From Trebonia kvetii (GTDB taxonomy: Bacteria > Actinomycetota > Actinomycetes > Streptosporangiales > Streptosporangiaceae): 64,000 nucleotides of DNA. The notes under the pieces are model-generated. The model was not told the origin of the DNA. It worked only from the letters and a program-made list of their open reading frames with translations, and did no database searches. Positions within the stretch are counted from its first letter, which is position 1, and each line of letters begins with the position of its first letter. A program made the translations under genes and the position numbers. The DNA lies in contig NZ_RPFW01000004.1 of NCBI RefSeq assembly GCF_007827045.1, positions 372,001 to 436,000 on the forward strand, read 5' to 3'. Positions 49,524 to 58,189 of this stretch are shown piece after piece.

Positions 49524-50306
49524 ATGCACGCGATCGAGGCCAAGGGCCTTGTCAAGACCTACCCAGGCCCGGGCAAGACCCGGATCAGGGCGCTGGACGG
49601 GCTGACGCTGAGCGTCGCCCGCGGCACCATCTTCGCCGTCGTCGGCCCGAACGGCGCGGGCAAGACCACCACCGTCAAGATCCTCACCACGCTGGCCACC
49701 CCCGACGAGGGCACGGCCACCGTGGAGGGCATCGACGTGCGCACGTCACCGGCCCAGGCCCGCCGGGTCATCGGGGTGGTGGCGCAGCGCTCGGGCGCCG
49801 ACCCAAGTGCCACCGGCAGGGAGAACCTGGTCCTGCAGGGACATCTGTACGGCATGTCCACCGGGGCGGCGAAGGCCCGTGCCGCGGAACTGCTCGAGCG
49901 CTTCCGGCTCACCGATGCGGCCTCCCGGTTCGTCCGCACCTACTCCGGCGGCATGCAGCGCCGCCTCGACGTGGCGCTCGGCCTGATGCACCGGCCCGCG
50001 GTGCTGTTCCTCGACGAGCCGACCACCGGGCTCGACCCGGAATCGCGCGCCGCGATGTGGGAGGAGATCACCGCGCTGGCGGCCGTGGACCAGGTGACGG
50101 TGCTGCTCACCACGCATTACCTCGACGAGGCGGACAGGCTGGCCGGCCGGCTCGCCATCGTGGACCGCGGCCGGGTGGTCGCCGAGGGCGACCCGGAGGA
50201 ACTCAAGCGGGACCTGGAGACCGACTCCCTCGATGAGGTGTACCTGCGCTACGCGGGACGCCGGTACAGCGACGCCACCCGGGTGACGGAGGTAGCGGGA
50301 CGATGA
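49524..50306 (+). CDS. DrrA-like ABC transporter ATP-binding protein
   Basis: The protein has 260 residues. Motifs are Walker A VVGPNGAGKTTTVK, Q-loop VVAQRSGADPSATGRENL, signature YSGGMQRRLDVALGLM, Walker B LFLDEPTTGLDPESR and switch TTHYLDEAD. It ends soon after EVYLRYAGR. This is the daunorubicin-resistance ATPase type, which drives export of hydrophobic drugs. The C-terminus is shorter than in DrrA of about 330 residues. It overlaps the permease gene by 4 bases (ATGA). Confidence 0.93.
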   Translation: MHAIEAKGLVKTYPGPGKTRIRALDGLTLSVARGTIFAVVGPNGAGKTTTVKILTTLATPDEGTATVEGIDVRTSPAQARRVIGVVAQRSGADPSATGRENLVLQGHLYGMSTGAAKARAAELLERFRLTDAASRFVRTYSGGMQRRLDVALGLMHRPAVLFLDEPTTGLDPESRAAMWEEITALAAVDQVTVLLTTHYLDEADRLAGRLAIVDRGRVVAEGDPEELKRDLETDSLDEVYLRYAGRRYSDATRVTEVAGR

Positions 50307-51127
50307 CCACGACAACCGTCAATCCAGCACGAGTGGGGCTTGCTCCGGCCCCCGCCGTGCTCTCCGACACCTGGTACCTGACCGGCAGGAAGCTGCGCGC
50401 CCTGGTCCGCCAGCCGTTCGTCCTCGTCTTCAGTGTGGCGCAGCCGACGATCTGGCTGTTCCTGTTCGGTGAGCTGTTCCACAAGGTCATCGACATCCCC
50501 GGCTTCGGCTACCAGGGCTCGTTCCTCGCCTACCTGGTCCCCGGCGTGGTGGCGATGAACGCCATGTCAGGCAACATGTGGGCGGGCATGGTGATGATCG
50601 AGGAGATCGACAGGGGGACCCTGAACCGGTTCCTGGTCACCCCGGCGAGCCGCCTGGCGATCATGAACGCCTCGGTCGTGGAGCAGGCGGTGGGCACGAC
50701 GATCCAGACCCTGATCATCGTGGTGCTCGGCTACGCCGGGGGCGCCCGCTACCCGGGCGGCGCGGCCGGCATCGCGGTGCTGACCGCGGCGGCGATCCTG
50801 GTGGGCATCTTCTGGGGCGGCCTGTCCAACATGACGGGCATGCTGCTGCGCTCCCGTGAGGCGATCATCGGCGTCTACACGTTCTTCATGCTGCCGCTGA
50901 TGTTCCTGTCAAGCGCCTTCATGCAGACGGGATTCCTGCCCGGCTGGATGCAGGCGATCGCCTCGCGCAACCCGCTGAACTGGGAGGTGCAGATCGGCCG
51001 CGACGCCCTGTCCGCCAACCCCGACTGGGCGGCCATCGCGGTCCGCGGCGGCGGCCTGCTGGCCCTCGCCCTGATCGCGGTCGCGATCTCGGTGACCACA
51101 TTCCGCAGCTACGCCAAGAACGTCTGA
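50303..51127 (+). CDS. DrrB-like ABC-2 permease
   Basis: The protein has 274 residues with six membrane helices. Typical ABC-2 features are LVRQPFVLVFSVAQPTIWLFLFGELF near the N-terminus, EEIDRGTLNRFLVTPASRL after the second helix, and FLSSAFMQTGFLPGWMQAIASRNPLNWEVQIGRDAL near the C-terminus. With the upstream ATPase it forms a complete exporter, probably for a drug or secondary metabolite, under PadR control. A perfect hairpin follows the stop. Confidence 0.92.
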   Translation: MTTTTVNPARVGLAPAPAVLSDTWYLTGRKLRALVRQPFVLVFSVAQPTIWLFLFGELFHKVIDIPGFGYQGSFLAYLVPGVVAMNAMSGNMWAGMVMIEEIDRGTLNRFLVTPASRLAIMNASVVEQAVGTTIQTLIIVVLGYAGGARYPGGAAGIAVLTAAAILVGIFWGGLSNMTGMLLRSREAIIGVYTFFMLPLMFLSSAFMQTGFLPGWMQAIASRNPLNWEVQIGRDALSANPDWAAIAVRGGGLLALALIAVAISVTTFRSYAKNV

Positions 51128-51139
51128 CCCGCCCGCTCA

Positions 51140-51170
51140 AGCGCGGCGCCGCCTCGTGCGGCGCCGCGCT
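51140..51170. terminator. Terminator between the exporter and vapC
   Basis: Perfect 13-base arms (51140-51152 and 51158-51170) surround a 5-base loop in the gap between two convergent genes. Confidence 0.85.
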
Positions 51171-51173
51171 CTG

Positions 51174-51641
51174 TCACGTCGATGACACGGCGACGGTTGA
51201 GTCGCCGCTCGCATCGAGACCTGCGGGCGCCACCCGCATCCCCGAGGCGAGAACGCCGCCGTGCAGGCGGCGGTCCCAGACGGCCACGACAAGGTCATCG
51301 TCGTCGACGGCCAGTGCGCTTGCCAGGTGAACCGCGTCCGCTCCGCGCAGCGCGTGAGCACGGGCGAGATGACCGGCGCGCTGTTCGACTTCCGCCGTCA
51401 GCTCCACCTTCCTCGTCGCGGCCCAGAACTCCTCCCAGGCTTGCTCGGCCCGGACCAGATCCCCGGCGCCAAGGTCGTGGTTCCGCGCGGAAGCCGCGAG
51501 CGCCGCACGGACCTCGGGATAGGCAAGGCGGCTCGACAGCGCGCCGTCGCAGGCATCCCAGAGCTCAGCGGCGAGCTGGCTCCCCGCCTCCTCGACCACC
51601 AGCTTCACGAGGGCGCTTGAATCGAAGTAGACGAGCGCCAC
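51174..51641 (-). CDS. vapC: PIN-domain ribonuclease toxin (VapC type)
   Basis: The protein has 155 residues. The four acidic residues of the PIN active site are visible: Asp7 in YFDSSALVKL, Glu in YPEVRAAL, Asp in LRGADAVHLASAL and Asp in VAVWDRRLH. VapC toxins cut tRNA or rRNA when not bound by antitoxin. It starts 3 bases after the upstream antitoxin-like gene, the usual order for such modules. The C-terminal about 20 residues after the PIN fold are not recognisable. Confidence 0.9.
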   Translation of the reverse strand: MALVYFDSSALVKLVVEEAGSQLAAELWDACDGALSSRLAYPEVRAALAASARNHDLGAGDLVRAEQAWEEFWAATRKVELTAEVEQRAGHLARAHALRGADAVHLASALAVDDDDLVVAVWDRRLHGGVLASGMRVAPAGLDASGDSTVAVSST

Positions 51642-51644
51642 GAG

Positions 51645-51932
51645 TCACCCCCGCTGCTCGCTCACGATGTCAGACACGGGACGCAGCGGGCGGGGCCTGC
51701 CGCGGCCGGTGGCCGACGGCCGACGGGCCGAGAGGTCCCTGCCGATCACTCCGTCGGCAGCCAGCCGCTGCAGGGTGCCGGTCGCCGACATGCCGAGAAG
51801 CCTCGCCACCGGCACTCCCCGGTCGGTGACGATGACCTCTTCTCCGGCGCGTACTCGGTCGAGCCAGTCGCTGAGGTGCGCTCGCAGCTCGGTCACCGGA
51901 ACTTCCATGCCTCTAACGTACATTATGGTCAC
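51645..51932 (-). CDS. Phd/YefM-type antitoxin
   Basis: The protein has 95 residues from a GTG at 51932 or 87 from the ATG at 51908. The core MEVPVTELRAHLSDWLDRVRAGEEVIVTDRGVPVARLLG is the Phd/YefM fold, which binds DNA and is paired with many VapC toxins. The C-terminal half is arginine- and proline-rich, as expected of a flexible toxin-binding tail. Upstream, TCTAA-GTACA-like sequences occur twice (about 51912-51922 and 51934-51947) and may be its operators. Confidence 0.88.
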   Translation of the reverse strand: MTIMYVRGMEVPVTELRAHLSDWLDRVRAGEEVIVTDRGVPVARLLGMSATGTLQRLAADGVIGRDLSARRPSATGRGRPRPLRPVSDIVSEQRG

Positions 51933-51976
51933 GTCTAATCTGTACAGAAGCGATTCCGCCGGTTCTCCGGACAGGC

Positions 51977-54037
51977 TCAGGTCAGCTGGTCAAGGCGGGT
52001 CCACGCCGAGGGCGGGTTGTCGTCGCGTGGCAGCCACAGCAGCGGCTGCAGTCCGCCGAACCCGGCGTGGAAGCCCGGCTCCCAGGGGAAGCGCCGGTTC
52101 CCGTCGGACCACACGACCTGCAGGTACGGGGGCCGGACCATGCCGTAGAAGGTGTCGGAGATGGCGAGCAGGCGGCCGGGCGCCCGCCAGTCGATCTCCA
52201 CCGGGCGGAACGTGAGCAGCGCCGTGCGGCGATCCCCCTGGGGAACCACACCGCGGATGACCCGCCCAGCCGGGTGGGCGGCGCGCGCGGCAGCGCCTGA
52301 CGGGAAGATGTCGTCGAGCACGTCGCCGGGTCCGAACCGCTCGCCGTCGGCGATCCGCGCGCCGATCGCGTTGATAAGCGCCGCGGCGATCTCCACCGGC
52401 AGTCCGCACACCACAAGCTCCGGCGCCTGGCACGACAGCCACATGCCGACGCTGTACGCCCACGGCGGCGCCTCCCGGTCGCCGTGCCTGCCGGAGATCG
52501 CCCAGCCATGCTCGCCGACGGTGCTCGCCACCCAGCTCATGTAGGCCGCTAGCTCGGGGTCACGCTCCTGCTCGCCGGCCTCCCGCGCGTGGCCGGCGCA
52601 CTCCGGTCTGCTGCGGCGACCGGAATTACGCTTGGGGAAGTTCATGGAACAAACGCTACGCCGAGGGTCTGACATTCCAGCTCGCCAGGGATAAACCGAG
52701 CATAAGCGCGAAGAGTGCGAAACCAGCACCGCTCCGGCCGCCGCGCGCCCGCGGCGGCTGATCGCGGTCATGAGCGGACGAGCCAGAAAGCTGGCCAGGG
52801 CCACCGCGAGCGCCGCGAGCAGCGCCCAGCCGCAGTAGCCGAGCACGACCGCGACGATCACGGCCGCCGGAGCCGCCGCCAGGCGCGCACGGCCGCTCAG
52901 CACCCGCACCGCGGAGGTCATGCAGCCGAGGTAGACCACGAGGAACAGCGTTGTTGGGATGGCGACGAGCGCGGCCGGGCTGGCCAGGCCGAACCCGTAC
53001 AGCGCGATCAGCGCGAACCCGAAGCAGGCGATCGCCGCGAGGAACCGCGGGGCAGGACGCGCCGGACCTTCAGTCGCGGAGTCGCCAGCCGTGCCGGCGC
53101 GGGCCTGGCCGGTCGGGCGGGCCAGTTCGCCGCTCATCGCGGCGGCGCCGGTCACGTAGGCGTTCACCGCGCCGAGCGTCAGCACGATGGCCGCGACCGC
53201 GGCCGCCGCGGTCCCCGCGGGCCCGACCGCCGTGCGCAGCAGGGCGGCGAGCGGAGCGCTTGTCCCCGCACCTGAGCCGAGCACGCTGACCGTGGCGATC
53301 GCGAGCCCCAGGTAGGCGGCGCTCGTCACCGCGAGCGCGATGCCAACGACGCGCGGCAGCTGCCTGGCCGGGTCGGCGAACCGCGCCGTCAGCGGCGCGA
53401 CCGCCTCCCAGCCGACGAAGGACAGCATCAGCGTGGATGCCGCGTGCCCGATCGCCTGCCAGCCGTGCGGCGCGAACGGCGTCCAGTTGGCCGCGTGCGA
53501 GGCGGGTGCCGACCCGGCGACGGCGACGATCACCACGACGAGCAGCAGCGCGACGAGCACGAGCTGCGCGTACGCGGAGGTCCGCAGGCCGCCAGCGGCG
53601 AGCGCGAGCACGGCGATCAGCAGCGCCGCGGCGATCAGCGCCCGCTCCGGGCGGCCGCCGCCGGTCAGCTCGGTGACGTAACCGGCGCCGATCAGGCAGA
53701 CCACCGGCGCGCCCGCCACCACCCCGGTCAGGAACGACCAGCCGGTAACGGTGGCGGCGCGCGCGCCGAGCCCGGCGCCGACGTACCCGATGACGCCGCC
53801 TGCCGAGGTGAAGCGGCGGCCGAGGGCGGAGAAGACGGCCGCGAACAGGCCGGAGAGCACGAGCAGCCCGGCCCAGGCGAGCACGGAGGCCGGGCCCGCC
53901 TCGGCGGCGGCCAGGCCGGGGAGCAGCAGCAGGCCGGGCCCGAACAGCGCTCCGATGTAGAGCGCGGCACCCCGGCCGGTGGTCAGCGGCGCCCCGTCAG
54001 GACGGGCGGCTGGCGAGGGAAGCGTTGCTTGCGTCAT
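51977..54037 (-). CDS. APC-family amino acid permease in frame with a C-terminal DUF4262 domain
   Basis: One open frame of 686 residues runs from the ATG at 54037. Residues 1-425 form an APC-superfamily transporter of about 12 helices (ALFGPGLLLLPGLAAAEAGP, TSAGGVIGYVGAGLG, VGWEAVAPLTARFADP), probably a YjeH-like amino acid exporter or importer. After a linker of about 40 residues, the part from MNFPKRNSGRR (ATG at 52645) to the end is a DUF4262 domain (GEHGWAISGRHGDR, WAYSVGMWLSCQAPELVVCGLP). No stop separates them. DUF4262 proteins are normally separate, so this may be two genes sharing a frame, with the permease stop lost, or a true fusion. Confidence 0.75.
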   Translation of the reverse strand: MTQATLPSPAARPDGAPLTTGRGAALYIGALFGPGLLLLPGLAAAEAGPASVLAWAGLLVLSGLFAAVFSALGRRFTSAGGVIGYVGAGLGARAATVTGWSFLTGVVAGAPVVCLIGAGYVTELTGGGRPERALIAAALLIAVLALAAGGLRTSAYAQLVLVALLLVVVIVAVAGSAPASHAANWTPFAPHGWQAIGHAASTLMLSFVGWEAVAPLTARFADPARQLPRVVGIALAVTSAAYLGLAIATVSVLGSGAGTSAPLAALLRTAVGPAGTAAAAVAAIVLTLGAVNAYVTGAAAMSGELARPTGQARAGTAGDSATEGPARPAPRFLAAIACFGFALIALYGFGLASPAALVAIPTTLFLVVYLGCMTSAVRVLSGRARLAAAPAAVIVAVVLGYCGWALLAALAVALASFLARPLMTAISRRGRAAAGAVLVSHSSRLCSVYPWRAGMSDPRRSVCSMNFPKRNSGRRSRPECAGHAREAGEQERDPELAAYMSWVASTVGEHGWAISGRHGDREAPPWAYSVGMWLSCQAPELVVCGLPVEIAAALINAIGARIADGERFGPGDVLDDIFPSGAAARAAHPAGRVIRGVVPQGDRRTALLTFRPVEIDWRAPGRLLAISDTFYGMVRPPYLQVVWSDGNRRFPWEPGFHAGFGGLQPLLWLPRDDNPPSAWTRLDQLT

Positions 54038-54143
54038 GTCTTCATGCTGCGCCAAAACGCGTCGCACGCGATGGCAAATTTCGGGCGCGCTGGCGGTCTG
54101 CAACGCCATAAAATTGCGCGCCACGGGGTCTAAGCTGTGGAAC

Positions 54144-54623
54144 ATGTCAGAGCATGTCCCAGACAGGGTGGATCGTGCCATCGTGGCCCAGCTCCAGCGG
54201 GACGGGAGGATGGCCAACGTCGACCTCGCCGACGCGGTGGGCCTGTCACCGTCGGCCTGCCTGCGCCGGGTGCGGGCGCTCGAGGCCGACGGGATCATCG
54301 CGGGCTACCGCGCCGAGGTCAGCCGCGCCAAGGCAGGGCTCGGCCTCACCGTGTTCATCGGGCTGAAGGTCGCGGCGCACTCCCGCGAGGCCTCCTCACA
54401 GGTGGAGGAGGCGCTGCTTGGCATCCCCGCCGTTGTCGCCTGCTACCTGGTGTCCGGCAGCGACGACTTCCTGGTGGAGGCCGCCGTGCCGGACCTCGCC
54501 AGCTACGAGCGGGTGCTGCTCGACCAGCTGCTGGCGATACCGTCGGTCGCCGAGGCGAGGTCGACGTTCGCCATCAGGACCATCGTCAGCAGAGGTCCGC
54601 TCCCGCTTGAGCACTGGCGATAA
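54144..54623 (+). CDS. Lrp/AsnC-family transcriptional regulator
   Basis: The protein has 159 residues. The helix-turn-helix is in VDRAIVAQLQRDGRMANVDLADAVGLSPSACLRRVRAL, and the ligand-binding domain follows (VFIGLKVAAHSREASSQVEEAL, YLVSGSDDFLVEAAVPDLASYERVL). Such regulators respond to amino acids. It diverges from the APC permease with only 106 bases between the starts, so it probably controls that gene. TAAGCT 7 bases before the ATG suggests a leaderless transcript. GCAAATTT- and AAATTGC-like half sites lie in the gap. Confidence 0.93.
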   Translation: MSEHVPDRVDRAIVAQLQRDGRMANVDLADAVGLSPSACLRRVRALEADGIIAGYRAEVSRAKAGLGLTVFIGLKVAAHSREASSQVEEALLGIPAVVACYLVSGSDDFLVEAAVPDLASYERVLLDQLLAIPSVAEARSTFAIRTIVSRGPLPLEHWR

Positions 54624-55959
54624 CGCCAGTGCGGCCGAGCGCAGCGCCGGTGCCGAGCACCGCGTCGGGGACGGCCAGGTCGCCATCGACCGCCGCGTCG
54701 CTGCCCGTCACCGCGGCACGGCCGGCGATGTCGTCGTTGCGTATCGTCCAGATGTCCCGCGGGATCAGGGTGAACGCGGACGCGACGACGATCACCGCGG
54801 CGGAGGCGAACTGGGTCGCGGACACGCCGATACCCGCGGCGAGCGGACCCGCGGCCAGCGCGCCGATCGGCATGGCGGCCATCGAGCCGAGCGCGTCGTA
54901 GGACGACACCCGGGCCAGCTTGTCCGCCGGGATCCTGGTGGCCATCTGCACCGTCCACTGCACCATCATCACCTCGGCAAGCGCCCCGATGCTGAAGGCG
55001 ACGAAGCAGATGGCGGGCAGCGGCAGCACGAGCGCGAGCGCGAGCGGCGGTATCGCCATCGTGCCTCCCGTCAGCACCACGAACAGCATGGGCCTGCGCG
55101 GGGTGTACCGCAGCGATATCAGGCCGCCCACAATCAGGCCGAACGCGTCGGCGGCGGTGATCGCGCCCCACGCGGCGGGCCCGCCGAGGTGAGTCCTGGC
55201 CACCACCGGGCCGAGCACCATGGTGCCGCCGTTGAACGCCATCATGACCAGGCAGAACTGGATCACCGTGGCCCACAGCCAGGTGTGCGAGCGGAACTCC
55301 GTCCAGCCCTCGCGCAGCTCGGAGATCATGTTCGGCTGGTGCGCCACGTCGCGGACGGGCCGCACGTTGCCCTTCACCTGGAACATCAGCGGGATGGTGC
55401 CGGTCATGCCGATCGCGCACAGCGTGAGCGCCCAGCCGGGGCCCGCCGCGGCCACCACGAGTCCGGCCACGGCGGCGCCGGTCATCTGCCCGGTGTTCAT
55501 CGCCAGCCTGCTGATCGAGCTGGCCTCCTGCAGCAGCGCGTCAGGCACCAGTTGCGGCAGCAGCGCCTGCGAGGCGGGATAGAACAGCGCGATGCCGATG
55601 CCGCTCAGCGTCTCCAGGCCGATCATCGCCCACAGCGCCGGGTGCCCGGTCAGCACCAGCACGCCGAACGTGCCCTCGCCGAGCACGATGCAGGCGTTCG
55701 CCGCCGCGATCACCCACTGCGGCTTGAACCGGTCCGCGAACACGCCGCTGATCAGCGAGAACACCAGCATGGGCGCGATTTGCGCGGCGAGCACGTACGA
55801 CAGGTCGGCGGTGGAACCAGTCAGGTTCAGCACCGCGAACGAGACGCCGACCATTGAGAAGCCGGCAGAAAACGGAGCCAGCAGCCGGTCGGCCAGCAGG
55901 ATCCGGAAGTCACGGATGGCGAGCACTGGATACCGGCGAGCGGGCGCACGCCACAGCAT
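54586..55959 (-). CDS. MFS transporter (MFS_3 / multidrug or siderophore exporter type)
   Basis: The protein has 457 residues with 12 membrane helices. Features of the family are RDFRILLADRLLAPFSAGFS at the first helix, SGVFADRFKPQWVI (the A-motif loop) and ALFYPASQALLPQLVPDALLQEA. TEFRSHTWLWATV follows in the central loop. It probably exports a hydrophobic compound; the substrate is unknown. The last 38 bases overlap the 3' end of the convergent lrp gene. The C-terminal about 45 residues are hydrophilic. Confidence 0.9.
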   Translation of the reverse strand: MLWRAPARRYPVLAIRDFRILLADRLLAPFSAGFSMVGVSFAVLNLTGSTADLSYVLAAQIAPMLVFSLISGVFADRFKPQWVIAAANACIVLGEGTFGVLVLTGHPALWAMIGLETLSGIGIALFYPASQALLPQLVPDALLQEASSISRLAMNTGQMTGAAVAGLVVAAAGPGWALTLCAIGMTGTIPLMFQVKGNVRPVRDVAHQPNMISELREGWTEFRSHTWLWATVIQFCLVMMAFNGGTMVLGPVVARTHLGGPAAWGAITAADAFGLIVGGLISLRYTPRRPMLFVVLTGGTMAIPPLALALVLPLPAICFVAFSIGALAEVMMVQWTVQMATRIPADKLARVSSYDALGSMAAMPIGALAAGPLAAGIGVSATQFASAAVIVVASAFTLIPRDIWTIRNDDIAGRAAVTGSDAAVDGDLAVPDAVLGTGAALGRTGVIASAQAGADLC

Positions 55960-56081
55960 GACGAAAATCCTTCGTGAAAGGCAAGAGAGCAGCTGAGCTT
56001 ATGCGGCAACGCCGGCCTGCGGCAATTTAATTTCTCCGCGCACCACGGCTAAACAGCAACGAGCCAGGCGCTCCCTGCCCG

Positions 56082-56528
56082 CTACTTCCGCTGCGAGTGC
56101 GCGATGTTGATGATCGTGATCGCGAGCCAGATGAGCAGCACCATGACGACCGCACCCGAGGTGACAACGTGATGGCTCACCACGACGGCGGTCGCGCCGA
56201 CGCCGAGGCCCATCGAGCCCAGGCCGAGAACCATCCCGCTCAGCCCGCTGTTGCGGCGGGCTGGCGGCGGCACCGAGTCGGGCCCGCTCGGTGTGGGCAC
56301 GGCCGGCGGCTGGTACGCGGCGGGCGCCGAGCGGCGCGGCGGCGCGGCGGGCGCCCGGTTCCCCTGCGCCTGCTGCCCGCCGAGGCGGGCGTCGATGCGC
56401 TTGTCGATCTCCTCGCCGATCCGCTCGACGAGGCCCTCGGCCACGGCGGAGTCGTACCGCGATCCGAGTTCGGCGTGGGCAGCGACTGAAGCGGTGATCT
56501 CGTCGCGCTCGTTGACGTTCACGCGCAC
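56082..56528 (-). CDS. Small membrane protein of unknown function
   Basis: The protein has 148 residues from a GTG at 56528; a GTG at 56522 is equally possible. A helical acidic part (VNERDEITASVAAHAELGSRYDSAVAEGLVERIGEEIDKRID) is followed by a disordered proline- and alanine-rich linker and two C-terminal membrane helices. I see no known domain beyond this two-helix anchor layout. TATAAC upstream of the start is a good -10 element for a leaderless or nearly leaderless transcript. Confidence 0.65.
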   Translation of the reverse strand: MRVNVNERDEITASVAAHAELGSRYDSAVAEGLVERIGEEIDKRIDARLGGQQAQGNRAPAAPPRRSAPAAYQPPAVPTPSGPDSVPPPARRNSGLSGMVLGLGSMGLGVGATAVVVSHHVVTSGAVVMVLLIWLAITIINIAHSQRK

Positions 56529-56696
56529 ACGTTATATCGCATGTGGCCCGGCCGGCAAGGAAACCCGGGAGATCCGCGCCGCCACGCCGGCGGGCGGACC
56601 TTGGGCGCAAGTGCCGGAGACCCGGAGCGGGACCGAAGCGTGCCCCGTGGGCCGGAGCGCCGGAGGCCCCCAGAGGGACCCGGGGGGACAGGCGGA

Positions 56697-56716
56697 GCCA
56701 CGAACCCGTTCGGATG
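56697..56716 (+). repeat. ACCCGTT-core intergenic element, copy 6
   Basis: The sequence GCCACGAACCCGTTCGGATG shares GC-ACGAACCCGTTCGG with the inverted copy at 20313. It lies upstream of thiI and is followed by a pyrimidine-rich TTTTCTTTTTTCT run. Confidence 0.6.
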
Positions 56717-56793
56717 GATCCGTATTTTCTTTTTTCTGCTGGTGCGGCCGCTCGGGGACCGCCGCATGGCGGCAATGCTGGCAAACTGGAGGG

Positions 56794-58029
56794 ATGGCCA
56801 TCACCGATGCGGTCACGGCCGCCGGAACAGCGGTGCCGGGTGTCGGCGAGCCGTGCGTCCTGCTGAAGCAGGGGGAGATCTTCCTCAAGGGGCGGAACAG
56901 GCAGCAGTTCGAGCGGATACTGCAGGCGAACGTCCGCGGCGCCGTGCGCAGTGCCGGGCTGTCCGCCGAACTGACCGTGCGCGAGGGGGTGCTCGTGCTG
57001 CGCGTGGCCCGCGACGGCCGGACGCCGGCGGAGCACGCCGCGGTCGTGGACCGGGTGGCGGAGCGGGTCGCCGACGTGCCGGGCATCGTCCGGATCTGCC
57101 GTGCGCTGCGCGTCGACAAGACGCCGGAGGCGGCGACCGCCGCCGCGCTCGCCCTCACCAGCGCGGACAGCGGCGCGTTCGCGGTGCGGGCGCGGCGCCG
57201 TGACAAGCGCTTCCCCGTCACTTCCGAGCAGCTCAACGCCAGCATCGGCGCCGAGATCCAGGCGGTCCACGGGCTGCCGGTTTCGCTCAAGCACCCGGAC
57301 ACCCAGGTCTTCATCGAGGTTGACCAGCGCGAGGTCTTCGTGTTCACCGAGGGCCTGCCGGGTCAGGGCGGACTGCCGGTCGGGATGAGCGGCCGCGCGG
57401 TGGCGCTGATGTCGGGCGGCATCGACTCGCCCGTCGCCGCGTACCGGATGATGAAGCGCGGGCTGCGCTGCGTCTTCGTGCACTTCTCCGGGATGCCGCT
57501 GACCGGGCCCGAGTCGGTGTACAAGGCCTACGCGCTTGTCCGCGGTCTCGACCGGTTCCAGGGCGCGTCGCGGCTTTACGTGGTTCCGTTCGGCAAGGCG
57601 CAGCAGTCGCTCGCCACCTCGGGTGCGGGACGGCTGCAGGTGATGGCGCAGCGGCGGCTGATGCTCAAGACGGCAGAGGTGTTCGCCGCGCGGCTGCACG
57701 CCTCGGCGCTTGTCACCGGCGACTCGCTCGGCCAGGTGTCCAGCCAGACGCTGCCGAACATCACCGCGCTCGACGATGCGGTCCGGCTGCCGATCCTGCG
57801 GCCGCTGCTCGGCTGGGACAAGACCGAGATCATGGCGGAGGCGCGGCGCCTCGGCACGCTGGCGATCTCCGAGCTGCCCGACGAGGACTGCTGCACGCTG
57901 CTCACGCCGCGCCGCGCGGAGACCAGGGCCAAGATCGACGACCTGCACAAGATCGAGGGGCGCCTCGACGTGGCGGAGCTCGCCGAGCAGCTGGCCGCCA
58001 GCGCCCAGGAGTACCGGCCGGTTGACTGA
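56794..58029 (+). CDS. thiI: ThiI-type tRNA 4-thiouridine synthase, without rhodanese domain
   Basis: The protein has 411 residues. An N-terminal ferredoxin-like and THUMP region (CVLLKQGEIFLKGRNRQQFERIL, FPVTSEQLNASIGAEIQ) binds tRNA. The PP-loop ATPase has ALMSGGIDSPVAAYRMMKRG and TGDSLGQVSSQTLPN, and EDCCTLLTPRR follows. The C-terminal rhodanese domain of the E. coli enzyme is missing, as in Bacillus-type ThiI, so sulfur must come directly from a cysteine desulfurase or another carrier. GGAGGG lies very close to the ATG at 56794, so the exact start is uncertain. Confidence 0.9.
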   Translation: MAITDAVTAAGTAVPGVGEPCVLLKQGEIFLKGRNRQQFERILQANVRGAVRSAGLSAELTVREGVLVLRVARDGRTPAEHAAVVDRVAERVADVPGIVRICRALRVDKTPEAATAAALALTSADSGAFAVRARRRDKRFPVTSEQLNASIGAEIQAVHGLPVSLKHPDTQVFIEVDQREVFVFTEGLPGQGGLPVGMSGRAVALMSGGIDSPVAAYRMMKRGLRCVFVHFSGMPLTGPESVYKAYALVRGLDRFQGASRLYVVPFGKAQQSLATSGAGRLQVMAQRRLMLKTAEVFAARLHASALVTGDSLGQVSSQTLPNITALDDAVRLPILRPLLGWDKTEIMAEARRLGTLAISELPDEDCCTLLTPRRAETRAKIDDLHKIEGRLDVAELAEQLAASAQEYRPVD

Positions 58030-58033
58030 CTGA

Positions 58034-58077
58034 CTGACGGCGCGATGGCAAAAATCGCCATCTTATCGCGCCGTCAG
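58034..58077 (+). terminator. Terminator after thiI
   Basis: Perfect outer arms CTGACGGCGCGAT and ATCGCGCCGTCAG enclose a second hairpin (GATGGC-AAAAAT-GCCATC). It starts within a few bases of the thiI stop. Confidence 0.85.
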
Positions 58078-58155
58078 CCAGCCGATATTTTCCCGGGGGG
58101 CGACCCCCGTACCCCCGATGTGCGGCGCTGCGCGCCGCACGGTCGCGTGCTGCGC

Positions 58156-58189
58156 GCGTGGCGGGGCTACGTGCGTGGCGGGGCTACGC
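58156..58189. repeat. 17-bp tandem repeat near the end of the DAHP synthase gene
   Basis: Two adjacent copies of GCGTGGCGGGGCTACGY (58156-58172 and 58173-58189) differ at the last base only. The second copy overlaps the 3' end of the synthase coding sequence. Confidence 0.75.
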
